A stretch of DNA of 64,000 bases from Flavobacterium limicola (lineage in GTDB: Bacteria; Bacteroidota; Bacteroidia; Flavobacteriales; Flavobacteriaceae), in NCBI RefSeq assembly GCF_003634755.1, contig NZ_RBXA01000001.1:558001-622000 (forward strand), in the 5' to 3' direction. Numbering within the stretch: position 1 is the first letter of the stretch; each line of letters opens with the position of its first letter. The translations under genes and the position numbers were made by a program. Shown here in pieces: positions 27,024 through 36,243 of the stretch. A model generated the notes under the pieces. The model made no database searches. It saw nothing but the letters and a program-made list of their open reading frames with translations, and was not told the DNA's origin.

Positions 27024-27776
27024 TTAAGCTTCTTGTTCTTGTTTAATCCAGTCGTATCCTTTTTCTTCCAGTTCGTGTGCTAGTTCTTTTCCACCGGATT
27101 TTACAATTTTTCCGTTGTATAATACGTGAACGAAATCAGGAACGATGTAGTCTAATAAACGTTGGTAGTGTGTGATTACTACGATGGCATTTTTGTCGCT
27201 TTTTAGTTTGTTAACACCATTGGCAACAATCCGCAAGGCATCAATATCAAGACCAGAATCGGTTTCATCAAGAATAGCCAATTTTGGTTCTAGCATTGCC
27301 ATTTGGAAAATTTCGTTACGTTTTTTCTCTCCACCAGAAAAACCTTCGTTTAGAGAACGAGACAAAAATTTACGGTCGATTTCAAGTAATTCTGATTTTT
27401 CACGAATAACTTTTAGCATTTCATTTGCAGGCATTTCTTCCTGACCGTTTGCTTTACGTGTTTCGTTAATGGCAGTTCTCATGAAGTTGGTAACTGAAAC
27501 TCCCGGAATTTCCACTGGATATTGGAACGAAAGAAAAACGCCTTTATGCGCTCTTTCTTCTGGTGCCAATTCGGATAGGTCTTCTCCATCTAAAGAAATT
27601 TCTCCTTCGGTTACTTCGTAGTTTTCGTTTCCTGCAATGATTGACGCAAGTGTACTTTTTCCAGCACCGTTTGGCCCCATTATCGCGTGAATTTCTCCCG
27701 CTTTTACTTCAAGGTTAATCCCTTTTAATATTTCTTTGTCACCTATCGAGGCGTGTAAATTTTTTATACTTAACAT
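27024..27776 (-). CDS. sufC: Fe-S assembly ATPase SufC
   Basis: 250-residue ABC-type ATPase driving the SufBCD scaffold. Walker A is GPNGAGKST (34-42), the signature is [11 protein letters not shown], and Walker B is [12 protein letters not shown] with the SufC-typical DETDSGLD form; [10 protein letters not shown] carries the switch histidine. The length and the missing permease are as expected for SufC. Palindromic repeats now sit on both sides of it (towards sufB, with a cargo gene, and towards sufD, empty). Confidence 0.96.
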   Translation of the reverse strand: MLSIKNLHASIGDKEILKGINLEVKAGEIHAIMGPNGAGKSTLASIIAGNENYEVTEGEISLDGEDLSELAPEERAHKGVFLSFQYPVEIPGVSVTNFMRTAINETRKANGQEEMPANEMLKVIREKSELLEIDRKFLSRSLNEGFSGGEKKRNEIFQMAMLEPKLAILDETDSGLDIDALRIVANGVNKLKSDKNAIVVITHYQRLLDYIVPDFVHVLYNGKIVKSGGKELAHELEEKGYDWIKQEQEA

Positions 27777-27782
27777 GTTTTC

Positions 27783-27809
27783 TTTGTTTAAAGTTTAAAG
27801 TTTAAAGTT
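27783..27809. repeat. TTTAAA-family arm, sufC side of the four-helix-bundle gene
   Basis: TTTGTTTAAAG followed by two further TTTAAAG units. It begins 6 bases upstream of the sufC start and ends 7 bases from the four-helix-bundle stop. Confidence 0.75.
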
Positions 27810-27816
27810 CTCGTAG

Positions 27817-28206
27817 TTACTGAAACTTGGTGCCTTTAAAATCTTTCTTGTTTAAATATGATATAAAATTGTTTATTTTTCCACTTAAATTTTCGAAGTC
27901 AGTTTTTAAAATTTCAAACTTTTCTTCATTGATATATTTGTAATCTAAAATGCGGTATAATTGCGACCTTGTTTCTCCAGCGGATCCTTTTGCGATAGAC
28001 AAAAACTGCCTAAATTCTAAATTTCCGTTTCTCTCAAAACCTTCAGCAATATTATCCATTACTGAGCCTGATGATGCTTTTATTTGATCTTTAAATCTGA
28101 AATCATTTTTTAAATCTGATTCTACAGAAATAATATGAATTTCTTTAGCCAGTCGTCTAGCCTCTTTCCAAATTTCTAAATCTTCAAACTTAGTTATTGT
28201 CGCCAT
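27817..28206 (-). CDS. Four-helix bundle protein (23S rRNA IVP / S23-type family)
   Basis: 129 residues. [59 protein letters not shown] and [20 protein letters not shown] mark the four helices of the TIGR02436-type family, first known from proteins encoded in 23S rRNA intervening sequences. The function is unknown. The gene is inserted between sufB and sufC in operon orientation, with TTTAAA-family repeats on both sides. Sequence of the repeats and the cargo type both suggest a mobile intervening element. Confidence 0.88.
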   Translation of the reverse strand: MATITKFEDLEIWKEARRLAKEIHIISVESDLKNDFRFKDQIKASSGSVMDNIAEGFERNGNLEFRQFLSIAKGSAGETRSQLYRILDYKYINEEKFEILKTDFENLSGKINNFISYLNKKDFKGTKFQ

Positions 28207-28211
28207 TCATT

Positions 28212-28273
28212 TTTGTTTAAGGTTTAAAGTTAATCATAAGTTGCTCAACTTTAAACCTTAAACTTTAAACAAA
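28212..28273. repeat. TTTAAA-family palindrome, sufB side of the four-helix-bundle gene
   Basis: TTTGTTTAAGGTTTAAAGTT (28212-28231) is matched inversely at 28247-28273, where the right arm carries one extra CTTTAAAC unit. It lies 3 bases from the sufB stop. Confidence 0.8.
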
Positions 28274-28276
28274 TTT

Positions 28277-29725
28277 TTATCCTACCGAACCTTCTAACGA
28301 AATTTCTAATAATTTTTGTGCTTCTACGGCGAATTCCATTGGTAACTTATTCAAAACATCTTTACTGAAACCGTTTACGATTAAGGCAATTGCTTTTTCA
28401 GTTGGAATTCCACGTTGATTGCAATAGAAAACTTGGTCTTCGCCAATTTTACTTGTCGTAGCTTCATGTTCTATTTTTGCCGATGGATTTTTACTTTCGA
28501 TGTAAGGGAAAGTATGCGCGCCACAATTATTTCCCATTAATAGCGAGTCACATTGCGAAAAGTTTCTGGCGTTATCTGCGTTTGGTGAAATTCGGACCAA
28601 ACCACGGTAACTATTTTGTGATTTTCCAGCAGAAATTCCTTTAGAAATAATAGTCGATTTAGTGTTTTTACCTAAATGAATCATTTTTGTTCCAGTATCG
28701 GCTTGTTGGAAATTATTGGTTACAGCAATCGAATAAAATTCTCCAGTTGAATTGTCTCCTTTTAAAATAACAGAAGGATATTTCCAAGTAATGGCAGAAC
28801 CTGTTTCTACTTGTGTCCAAGAAATTTTTGCGTTTTTCTCGCAGATTCCTCTTTTAGTCACAAAATTGTAAACGCCACCTTTTCCTTCTTTGTTTCCAGG
28901 ATACCAGTTTTGTACTGTCGAATATTTGATTTCGGCATCGTCCAAAGCGATTAGTTCCACTACAGCAGCGTGCAATTGATTTTCATCACGGCTTGGAGCG
29001 GTACAACCTTCAAGGTAAGAAACATAACTACCTTCATCAGCAACTAATAATGTTCTTTCGAATTGTCCTGTTCCCGCCTGATTGATTCTAAAATAAGTTG
29101 AAAGTTCCATTGGGCAACGAACGCCTTTTGGAATATAACAGAAAGATCCATCAGAGAAAACTGCTGAGTTTAGCGCCGCATAAAAGTTGTCTTTTTGCGG
29201 TACGACTGTTCCTAAATATTTACGAACTAATTCTGGATGCTCTTTGATGGCTTCAGAAATACTCATGAAGATAATTCCTTTTTCGCCTAATGTTTTTTTG
29301 AATGTAGTCGCTACTGAAACCGAATCCACAACGATATCCATAGCCACATTATTCATCATCTTTTGCTCATCGACAGAGATTCCTAACTTTTTGTACATTT
29401 CTAACAGTTCCGGATCTACATCGTCCAATGTTTTATTGGGGTCTACCGCTTTTGGAGCTGAATAATAGGAAATGGCCTGAAAATCAGGTTTGGTATAATG
29501 TACATTTGCCCATTCTGGCTCCGTCATTTGCTCCCAAGCACGAAAAGCCTCCAGACGCCAGTCGGTCATCCATTGTGGCTCTCCTTTTTTGTGTGAAATA
29601 GCGCGAACGATATCTTCATTTAAACCAATTGGAAACGTTTCTGATTCTAATTCGGTGTAAAATCCGTATTCGTATTCTTTAGTTTCGAGTTCGATTTTTA
29701 AATCGTCTTCTGTATATTTGCTCAT
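28277..29725 (-). CDS. sufB: Fe-S scaffold protein SufB
   Basis: 482 residues, the main scaffold subunit on which the cluster is built. Recognised by [20 protein letters not shown] near the N-terminus, the beta-helix core with [20 protein letters not shown] and [20 protein letters not shown], and the C-terminal [20 protein letters not shown] (conserved Cys) and [19 protein letters not shown]. Length and motifs are standard. It is second in the sufA-sufB-sufC-sufD run. Confidence 0.97.
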   Translation of the reverse strand: MSKYTEDDLKIELETKEYEYGFYTELESETFPIGLNEDIVRAISHKKGEPQWMTDWRLEAFRAWEQMTEPEWANVHYTKPDFQAISYYSAPKAVDPNKTLDDVDPELLEMYKKLGISVDEQKMMNNVAMDIVVDSVSVATTFKKTLGEKGIIFMSISEAIKEHPELVRKYLGTVVPQKDNFYAALNSAVFSDGSFCYIPKGVRCPMELSTYFRINQAGTGQFERTLLVADEGSYVSYLEGCTAPSRDENQLHAAVVELIALDDAEIKYSTVQNWYPGNKEGKGGVYNFVTKRGICEKNAKISWTQVETGSAITWKYPSVILKGDNSTGEFYSIAVTNNFQQADTGTKMIHLGKNTKSTIISKGISAGKSQNSYRGLVRISPNADNARNFSQCDSLLMGNNCGAHTFPYIESKNPSAKIEHEATTSKIGEDQVFYCNQRGIPTEKAIALIVNGFSKDVLNKLPMEFAVEAQKLLEISLEGSVG

Positions 29726-29728
29726 TCT

Positions 29729-29752
29729 GATTTAAAGATTTAAAGATTTAAA
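29729..29752. repeat. Three tandem GATTTAAA units upstream of sufB
   Basis: Exact 8-base tandem repeat only 4 bases from the sufB start codon, on the operon leader between sufA and sufB. Confidence 0.7.
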
Positions 29753-29796
29753 AATTCAAAAATTGAATATTAAACTTTATTATTGATGTCTAAATA

Positions 29797-30126
29797 TTAA
29801 AGAGAGAAACTCTCTCCACAACCACATGTTCTATTGGCATTAGGATTATTGAAAACAAACCCTTTCCCATTAATTCCTCCTGAGAATTCTAATATTGTCC
29901 CGGCTAAGTACAGAAAAGATTTTTTTTCAACAGCGATAGTGATATCGTTGTCTACAAAAATTTTATCGTCGTCGCTTTTTGTTTTATCAAATTTTAAATC
30001 ATAAGACAATCCAGAACATCCGCCGCTTTTTACACCCACTCTTACGTAGTCGATTGCAGCGTCAAAACCATCATCTTGCATTAAATCGATGATTTTTTTT
30101 CTTGCTGTGTCAGAAACTTTTATCAT
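29797..30126 (-). CDS. sufA: HesB/IscA-type Fe-S carrier (SufA-like)
   Basis: 109-residue A-type Fe-S carrier. The three ligands are Cys37 (SGGCSGL), Cys101 and Cys103 (RTCGCGESF), with the usual C-terminal CGCGxSF ending. It is the first gene of the SUF run and has a good -7 element 31 bases upstream. The name sufA rests on position; iscA/erpA-type naming is possible. Confidence 0.92.
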   Translation of the reverse strand: MIKVSDTARKKIIDLMQDDGFDAAIDYVRVGVKSGGCSGLSYDLKFDKTKSDDDKIFVDNDITIAVEKKSFLYLAGTILEFSGGINGKGFVFNNPNANRTCGCGESFSL

Positions 30127-30156
30127 AGCTTATATTGATTTTGTCTAAATTAAGGA

Positions 30157-30164
30157 CAAAGATA
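30157..30164 (-). promoter_or_regulatory. -7 element for the SUF operon (TATCTTTG on the minus strand)
   Basis: Exact TAnnTTTG match, 31 bases before the sufA start, in the gap between divergent sufA and the metallo-hydrolase. Confidence 0.5.
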
Positions 30165-30261
30165 GTGTATAAAATGCTTTTTCCATAATTGATAACATTT
30201 TTATAACCAATGTAAAAATAGAAAAAAGCTATTTGAAACATTAAAAAGCATTTGAATTCCC

Positions 30262-30269
30262 TAACTTTG
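30262..30269 (+). promoter_or_regulatory. -7 element (TAACTTTG) for the metallo-hydrolase gene
   Basis: Exact TAnnTTTG match, 25 bases before the start codon. Spacing to the nearest TTG upstream is not ideal. Confidence 0.45.
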
Positions 30270-30294
30270 AATCCTCTCAAAAAACAGAAAAACC

Positions 30295-31155
30295 ATGAAA
30301 CTATATCCCATAGAAACCGGAAATTTTAAACTCGATGGCGGCGCTATGTTCGGCGTGGTGCCAAAAACCATTTGGAATAAAACCAATCCAGCCGATGAAA
30401 ATAACCTAATTGATATTGCGGCACGTTGTTTACTGATTGAAGACGGCAACCGATTGATTCTGATTGATACCGGAATGGGGAATAAGCAATCCGAGAAATT
30501 TTTTGGGTATTACTCGCTTTGGGGAACACATTCCATGGATAAATCGTTGGCTAAATACGGTTTTCATCGTGATGATGTTACCGATGTTTTTATGACACAT
30601 TTGCATTTTGACCATTGTGGTGGAAGCGTGCAATGGAACGCTGACAAAACAGGTTACGAACCTGCGTTTAAAAATGCTAAATTCTGGTCTAATGAAAATC
30701 ACTGGGAATGGGCAACAAAACCTAATGCGAGAGAGAAAGCATCTTTTTTATCCGAAAATATTTTGCCGATGCAGGAAAGCGGGCAACTGAATTTCATTCA
30801 AAGACCAGAAGGAGATTTTCTTTCAACATCAGAACTGGGTTTTGGCATCTTCTTTGCTGATGGACATACAGAAAAGCAAATGATTCCGCACATACAATAT
30901 AAGGATAAGACTATCGTTTTTTGCGCTGATTTATTGGCAACAGCCGGACATATTCCTATTCCGTATGTTATGGGATATGATACCAGACCTTTATTGACAA
31001 TGCCGGAAAAAGAAAAATTCATGAATGCGGCTGCTGATAACAATTATTATTTGTTTTTAGAACATGATGCACATAACGAGATTATCACCGTACAAAAAAC
31101 CGAAAAGGGAGTTCGCTTAGCAGAAGTTTTTACTTGCGAACAAATCTTAACATAG
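30295..31155 (+). CDS. MBL-fold metallo-hydrolase
   Basis: 286-residue soluble metallo-beta-lactamase-fold enzyme. The zinc motif is THLHFDHCGG (HxHxDH), preceded by the first-strand block RLILIDTGMGNK; FFADGHTEKQMIP and VFCADLLATAGHIP supply the later His and Asp ligands, and LEHDAHNE the last His. It resembles the N-acyl homoserine lactonase/MBL group, but many such enzymes have other ester or lactone substrates, so specificity is open. Divergent from the SUF operon, with its own promoter. Confidence 0.88.
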   Translation: MKLYPIETGNFKLDGGAMFGVVPKTIWNKTNPADENNLIDIAARCLLIEDGNRLILIDTGMGNKQSEKFFGYYSLWGTHSMDKSLAKYGFHRDDVTDVFMTHLHFDHCGGSVQWNADKTGYEPAFKNAKFWSNENHWEWATKPNAREKASFLSENILPMQESGQLNFIQRPEGDFLSTSELGFGIFFADGHTEKQMIPHIQYKDKTIVFCADLLATAGHIPIPYVMGYDTRPLLTMPEKEKFMNAAADNNYYLFLEHDAHNEIITVQKTEKGVRLAEVFTCEQILT

Positions 31156-31229
31156 TGTTAATCATAATGCCTTTTGTAACAAAAAAAATTATTTTAGACA
31201 AATATTTCAAAACTTAATAAAAATCCGAA

Positions 31230-32858
31230 ATGAATACCATTAAACCTATTTACATTTCTGCTTTTGCACTTTTAGCATTAGTAGGATGTGGCGCTTCAAA
31301 ACAAGTTTCAAATACTTCTACTACAGGGCTCGTTGCCATAAGCGCACCTTTAAACATTGCAAAAAAGGCACCAATAACTGAAAATGACTTGAAGCGTTGG
31401 AGTCATTTAGATATTGTGTCAGATACCATTCCTGGAATGAGTGTTGATAAGGCATATGCTGAATTATTGAAAGGTAAAAAAGGCGTGCCAGTTATAGTTG
31501 GAATTGTAGATTCTGGAGTGGATATCGAACACGAAGATTTAAAATCGGTACTTTGGACCAATACAAAAGAAATTGCCGGAAACGGAATTGACGATGACAA
31601 AAACGGATATATCGATGATATTCATGGATGGAATTTTCTTGGAGACAGTACCAAAGAGAATCTGGAATACGAAAGAATCATCAAAGATAAAACTTTAGTT
31701 GATGACGCTACATATCAAGCGGCGAAAGCATTAAATGATAAAAAAGTGGCTGATGCTGCCGCAGGAAAAACGCGTTCAGAGCAAATGCTAGAAACTATTG
31801 CTGCAGGTGATGCTGTTTTAGTAAAACATTTTGGCAAACCTGTTTATACAATCGAAGAGGTAAATGCAATTGTTTCGCAAGAGCCGACAACACAAAAAAG
31901 TAAAGCGGCTATGCAACAAATGCTTTCTTATGGATTGCCAGTAGCGGAACTAAAAGTTGCTGTTCAAAAACAATTAGACGATCAGGTTGCACTTATAAAC
32001 GGAGACAATCTGAAAACAGATTACCGTAAAGTGGTAGGAGATAATCCAAATGATATTACCGATACTAAATACGGAAATAACAATGTGATGGGACCAGATA
32101 AGAACGAAATTCTTCATGGAACACACGTTGCCGGAATTGTTGCTCAAAGTAGAAACAACGTATTAGGTGGCGACGGTGTTGCTAATAATGTTCAAATTCT
32201 TACCGTTCGTGCAGTGCCAGACGGTGATGAGTATGATAAAGATATTGCACTTGGAATCCGTTACGCTGTTGATAATGGTGCCAAAGTTATCAACGGAAGT
32301 TTTGGAAAAAGTTTTTCTCCACACAAGCAATGGGTTTATGATGCTATAAAATATGCTGAGAAAAAAGATGTGCTAATTGTTCACGCAGCGGGTAATGATG
32401 CTAAGGATATTGATTATGCAGAGAATTTTCCTAACGATTCTGAAGATAAAGTAACCGAGTTTGCTGATAATTTAATCACAATTGGTGCTTTAAATTTTGA
32501 ATACGGAAATAAAGTTGTGGCTCGTTTTTCTAATATTGGAAAAATTAATGTGGACGTTTTTGCTCCTGGAGTAAAAATTTACGCAACAACTCCAAACAAT
32601 ACTTATAAATATTTACAAGGAACTTCAATGGCTGCACCAAATGCTGCCGGAGTTGCCGCATTAATTCGTTCGTACTATCCAAAATTATCTGCTAAACAAG
32701 TGAAGCATATCTTGATGGATTCAGGAATTGCTATTTCAACAGATGTTATTGTGGGTGGAAAAGCAAATGATACGCGTTCTTTTACTACTCTGTCTAAATC
32801 AGGAAAAATAGTAAATGCCTACAATGCTTTGCTGATGGCAGAAAAAATGTCTAAATAA
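31230..32858 (+). CDS. S8 family (subtilisin-like) lipoprotein peptidase
   Basis: 542 residues. The lipobox is LVGC (Cys20), so it is surface- or periplasm-anchored. Catalytic triad: Asp94 in GIVDSGVD, His296 in HGTHVAG and Ser466 in GTSMAAPNAAG, with the oxyanion Asn in VHAAGND. The 200-residue distance between Asp and His is far longer than in classical subtilisins (about 30), because of an inserted helical region (about 150-270, ending TKYGNNNVMGPDKNEILHG); this insertion is typical of a Bacteroidota subgroup. No propeptide or T9SS C-terminal domain is obvious. It is followed by a terminator and the M1 peptidase. Confidence 0.92.
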   Translation: MNTIKPIYISAFALLALVGCGASKQVSNTSTTGLVAISAPLNIAKKAPITENDLKRWSHLDIVSDTIPGMSVDKAYAELLKGKKGVPVIVGIVDSGVDIEHEDLKSVLWTNTKEIAGNGIDDDKNGYIDDIHGWNFLGDSTKENLEYERIIKDKTLVDDATYQAAKALNDKKVADAAAGKTRSEQMLETIAAGDAVLVKHFGKPVYTIEEVNAIVSQEPTTQKSKAAMQQMLSYGLPVAELKVAVQKQLDDQVALINGDNLKTDYRKVVGDNPNDITDTKYGNNNVMGPDKNEILHGTHVAGIVAQSRNNVLGGDGVANNVQILTVRAVPDGDEYDKDIALGIRYAVDNGAKVINGSFGKSFSPHKQWVYDAIKYAEKKDVLIVHAAGNDAKDIDYAENFPNDSEDKVTEFADNLITIGALNFEYGNKVVARFSNIGKINVDVFAPGVKIYATTPNNTYKYLQGTSMAAPNAAGVAALIRSYYPKLSAKQVKHILMDSGIAISTDVIVGGKANDTRSFTTLSKSGKIVNAYNALLMAEKMSK

Positions 32859-32876
32859 TATTTAAACAATTCATTA

Positions 32877-32906
32877 TATGGAAGGGCAATTTGTCCTTCC
32901 ATTTTT
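32877..32906 (+). terminator. Terminator after the S8 peptidase
   Basis: ATGGAAGGG pairs with TCCTTCCAT (one G-T pair) and is followed by T's. It lies over an in-frame ATG upstream of the M1 gene, which is therefore unlikely to be that gene's start. Confidence 0.8.
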
Positions 32907-32919
32907 ATTTAAATCAAAT

Positions 32920-34794
32920 ATGAAAAAACTACTTTTATTCTCTTTTGTCACTTTGAGTTTCGGAACTGTTTTTGCCCAAAATAATGCGTATTGGCAGCAA
33001 CACGTTGATTACAAAATGGATGTTTCCATGGATGTAAAAACATACCAATACAAAGGAAAACAAGAATTGGTTTATACCAATAATTCTCCTGATACTTTGA
33101 GAAAAGTATATTACCATTTATTCAATAATGCTTTTCAGCCCGGAAGCGAAATGGATGCAAGAATCCAAAGCATCAAAGATCCAGATGGCAGAATGGTCAC
33201 CAAAGTAAAAGTTGGTGATAAAGAAGTCAAAGAAAGCCGCATTAAAAATTTGAAACCAAATGAAATTGGTTACCTACGAATTTCTAATTTCAAACAAGAC
33301 GGAGCAGTTGCTAATGCAAAAGAGATTGGGACTATTCTTGAAGTAACTTTGGTTAAGCCAATATTACCCAAATCCAAAACTACATTTACATTAGATTTTG
33401 ATGGTCAGGTTCCTATTCAGATTCGTCGTTCTGGAAGAAATAATGCCGAAGGCGTAGAATTATCAATGGCACAATGGTATCCAAAACTAGCCGAATTTGA
33501 TTTTGAAGGTTGGCATGCTGATCCGTATATTGCCAGAGAATTTCATGGCGTTTGGGGGAATTTTGATGTGAATATTACTATTGATAAAGATTACGTTTTA
33601 GGTGGTACCGGTTATTTGCAAAACAAAAACGAAATAGGTCACGGGTATCAAGATTCAGGCGTTGTTGTGTCTGTTCCAAAAAAAGCAAAAACATTGACTT
33701 GGCATTTTAATGCACCAATGGTTCATGATTTTACTTGGGCTGCTGATAAGAATTACATTCATGATATTGCAAAAGGACCAAATGGGGTTGATATTCATTT
33801 CTTGTACAAAAACAATCCAAAATTTGTACAAAACTGGAAAGATTTACAGTCAAAAACAGTGCGGTTAATGGAGTTTTACAATAAAACCGTTGGCGATTAT
33901 CCGTACAAACAATACTCTGTGATTCAGGGTGGCGATGGTGGAATGGAATATGCCATGTGTACGTTGATTTTAGGGCAAGGAAGTTTTGAAGGATTATTAG
34001 GAGTAACCGCTCACGAAATGGCGCACTCTTGGTTCCAGCATGTATTGGCTTCCAATGAATCAAAACACGGATGGATGGATGAAGGTTTTACTTCATTCCT
34101 AGAAGATTTGGGACTGAATGAAATTGCCGATAAAAAAGTAGAAAACCCATTTACTGGAGCGTATGCAGGTTATTTTTCGATGGTAAATTCAGGTAAAGAA
34201 TTACCACAAGGAACGCATGCGGATCGTTTTGACGAAAATAGAGTGTACAGCATTTCTTCATATAGTAAAGGAGAACTTTTCCTGACACAATTGATGTATT
34301 TGATAGGCAAGGAAAATCTGATGAAAACTTTAAAAAAGTATTATAGCGATTTCAAATTCAAACATCCTACGCCAAATGATATCAAAAGATCTGCCGAGAG
34401 AATTACGGGAGCAAATCTGGATTGGTATTTGACAGATTGGACACAAACCACAAATACTATTGATTATGCAATCAATGATGTAAAAGAAAATACAGATAAA
34501 ACAACCGTTACTTTAGGCAGAATAGGCAGAATGCCTATGCCAATTGATTTGTTAGTGGAATATACCGATGGAACAATGGAGAGTTTTTACATTCCATTGC
34601 GTATGATGAGTTTCGAAAAGGAAAATCCGAATCTTGCTATAAAAAGAACGGTTTTGGGTGATTGGGCTTGGGCTTATCCAACCTATGAATTCAATATTTC
34701 TAAATCAAAAGCTTCCATCAAGAAAATCACTATTGATCCAAGTGGATTAATGGCTGACATCAAGAAGGAAAACAATACCTACGAATTGAAGTAA
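32920..34794 (+). CDS. M1 family zinc metallopeptidase (exported)
   Basis: 624 residues from the chosen start. The signal peptide (MKKLLLFSFVTLSFGTVFAQ) begins at 32920; an upstream ATG at 32878 falls inside a terminator hairpin and is rejected. The N-terminal beta-domain (about 25-230) precedes the catalytic domain with zinc motif HEMAH (365-369) and the third ligand Glu388 in MDEGFTSFLEDLG, giving HExxH-x18-E. The gluzincin substrate motif occurs as GGDGGMEYAMCT (GxMEN-like). It should be a periplasmic or surface aminopeptidase that trims peptides, perhaps downstream of the S8 enzyme. The C-terminal part is shorter than in eukaryotic M1 enzymes. Confidence 0.9.
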   Translation: MKKLLLFSFVTLSFGTVFAQNNAYWQQHVDYKMDVSMDVKTYQYKGKQELVYTNNSPDTLRKVYYHLFNNAFQPGSEMDARIQSIKDPDGRMVTKVKVGDKEVKESRIKNLKPNEIGYLRISNFKQDGAVANAKEIGTILEVTLVKPILPKSKTTFTLDFDGQVPIQIRRSGRNNAEGVELSMAQWYPKLAEFDFEGWHADPYIAREFHGVWGNFDVNITIDKDYVLGGTGYLQNKNEIGHGYQDSGVVVSVPKKAKTLTWHFNAPMVHDFTWAADKNYIHDIAKGPNGVDIHFLYKNNPKFVQNWKDLQSKTVRLMEFYNKTVGDYPYKQYSVIQGGDGGMEYAMCTLILGQGSFEGLLGVTAHEMAHSWFQHVLASNESKHGWMDEGFTSFLEDLGLNEIADKKVENPFTGAYAGYFSMVNSGKELPQGTHADRFDENRVYSISSYSKGELFLTQLMYLIGKENLMKTLKKYYSDFKFKHPTPNDIKRSAERITGANLDWYLTDWTQTTNTIDYAINDVKENTDKTTVTLGRIGRMPMPIDLLVEYTDGTMESFYIPLRMMSFEKENPNLAIKRTVLGDWAWAYPTYEFNISKSKASIKKITIDPSGLMADIKKENNTYELK

Positions 34795-34817
34795 TAATTT
34801 AAAGCCCTGAAATGAAG

Positions 34818-34856
34818 ATGCTCCAAAAAGTTAGACACTATTTGGGGCATTTTTTA
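34818..34856. terminator. Hairpin terminator, possibly a remnant insertion-sequence end
   Basis: ATGCTCCAAA pairs with TTTGGGGCAT (mismatch or wobble in the middle) around AAGTTAGACACTA and is followed by T's. The sequence CCAAAAAGTTAGACAC resembles the ends of some IS3-like elements in this group, as I recall. Confidence 0.6.
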
Positions 34857-34887
34857 TGTAATTTAATGAAGTATTGGTGCTTAAAAA

Positions 34888-36093
34888 TTACCTTCTGAAT
34901 TTAAAATATTCTTCTAAAGTATGTTTCTTATTTTTCAACATTTCAGAAACAAGTTCCATTCCAATAACTGAAAATGTGATACCGTTTCCGCCAAAGCCCA
35001 AAACAAAATAAGCGCTTGGAAAATTGGGATGTTTGCCAATGTAAGGCAAGCCGTCTTTGGTCTCTCCAAAAGTACCTGCCCATACAAAATCCATTCTGAA
35101 ATCATAATCAGGTAAAATTTTCTTAAGATATTTAGTCAATTTATCGGACTTTTCGTTGAGTAAGGAATCTCTTTTTGCAGCGTCTACAAAATCTTCATCC
35201 TCGCCGCCAATAAGCAATCGATTATCATCCGTGGTTCGCATATACATGTAAGGCTCCGCCGTATTCCAAAAAAGAGTGTCGTTAAGGTGCGATTGATCGT
35301 CTTCAAAACATTCGCCCACAATGGCATAAGTAGAAAGTAATTTTACAAACTTGTCTTTAATGATTTCGGTGCTTTCAAAACCGTTGCAGTAAATTATTTT
35401 TTTGGCAGTGATGGTAGTTCCATGTTCTGTTAGAACGGTGACGCCATTTTGTTTGTAAGTAACTTTTTTGATATCGGTTTTATCAAAAATCTGCAATCCT
35501 TTTTCGTGATTGTACGCTAGAATATCATGGGCTAATTGGAAAGCATCTATACTGCCGCCTTGTTCTGATAAGATTCCGCCATGCGAATGTTTGATGTGAA
35601 ACTTTTCTTCAATTTCATCCGATTCGAGCCATTTTACAGGCATTCCAATTTTTTTTCGAGCTTCGAATTCTTTTTTTAACCATCCAACATCTTTCTTTAA
35701 TGCGGCAAAATAAAGCGATTCTTTTTTCTTGAAACCACAATCAGATTTTACTTGTTGTACTATTTTTTTTAAATCATCAATTGATTTATAACACGCCCAA
35801 TAACTGTCAACGGCAGCTTTTTCGCCAATCAAATCAATAAGTTGGTGCAAAGGCACGTCAATTTCATATTGTAACATGGATGTCGTAGCCGATGTACTTC
35901 CATGACCTATTTCTCTGCGATCGATCAGCATGGTTTTGTAACCATCCGCCATAGATTGATGCGCTATAAGACTGCCGGTTATTCCACCGCCTACAATTAG
36001 AATTTCTGTGTCCAGATTTTCTCTTAATGACGGATACGAGTTAATGATCCCGTTTTTTACTAACCAAAAAGGTTCACTTGATTTTAGTTTCAT
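34888..36093 (-). CDS. FAD-dependent oxidoreductase, DAO family
   Basis: 401 residues from the ATG at 36093; the open frame extends upstream to a TTG at 36159, but that start gives an odd, Lys-rich N-terminus. The FAD-binding Rossmann motif is ILIVGGGITGSLIAHQ, followed by IDRREIGHGSTSATTSMLQY, typical of the DAO/GlpD superfamily. Near the C-terminus, DGLPYIGKHPNFPSAYFVLG and FGGNGITFSVIG are the FAD/substrate-closing blocks. It is soluble and probably oxidises an amine or amino acid; the substrate is not evident. It is convergent with the M1 gene and shares the hairpin with it. Confidence 0.85.
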   Translation of the reverse strand: MKLKSSEPFWLVKNGIINSYPSLRENLDTEILIVGGGITGSLIAHQSMADGYKTMLIDRREIGHGSTSATTSMLQYEIDVPLHQLIDLIGEKAAVDSYWACYKSIDDLKKIVQQVKSDCGFKKKESLYFAALKKDVGWLKKEFEARKKIGMPVKWLESDEIEEKFHIKHSHGGILSEQGGSIDAFQLAHDILAYNHEKGLQIFDKTDIKKVTYKQNGVTVLTEHGTTITAKKIIYCNGFESTEIIKDKFVKLLSTYAIVGECFEDDQSHLNDTLFWNTAEPYMYMRTTDDNRLLIGGEDEDFVDAAKRDSLLNEKSDKLTKYLKKILPDYDFRMDFVWAGTFGETKDGLPYIGKHPNFPSAYFVLGFGGNGITFSVIGMELVSEMLKNKKHTLEEYFKFRR

Positions 36094-36243
36094 GTTGCTG
36101 CCGTTTTTATCAAATTTAGTTAAAATATTTTTTTTATATGATGCTAAAGAAAAATACAAAACACAATTAAAAAAAATCGGGTTTCAAAAAACAAGATTTT
36201 CACCCTAATTTTCTAAAACCCGAAATCTATATGAATAAAAGTA

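Noticed and set aside
32878..32919. Upstream ATG for the M1 peptidase
   Set aside because: Lies inside a terminator hairpin and precedes the true signal peptide by 14 codons.
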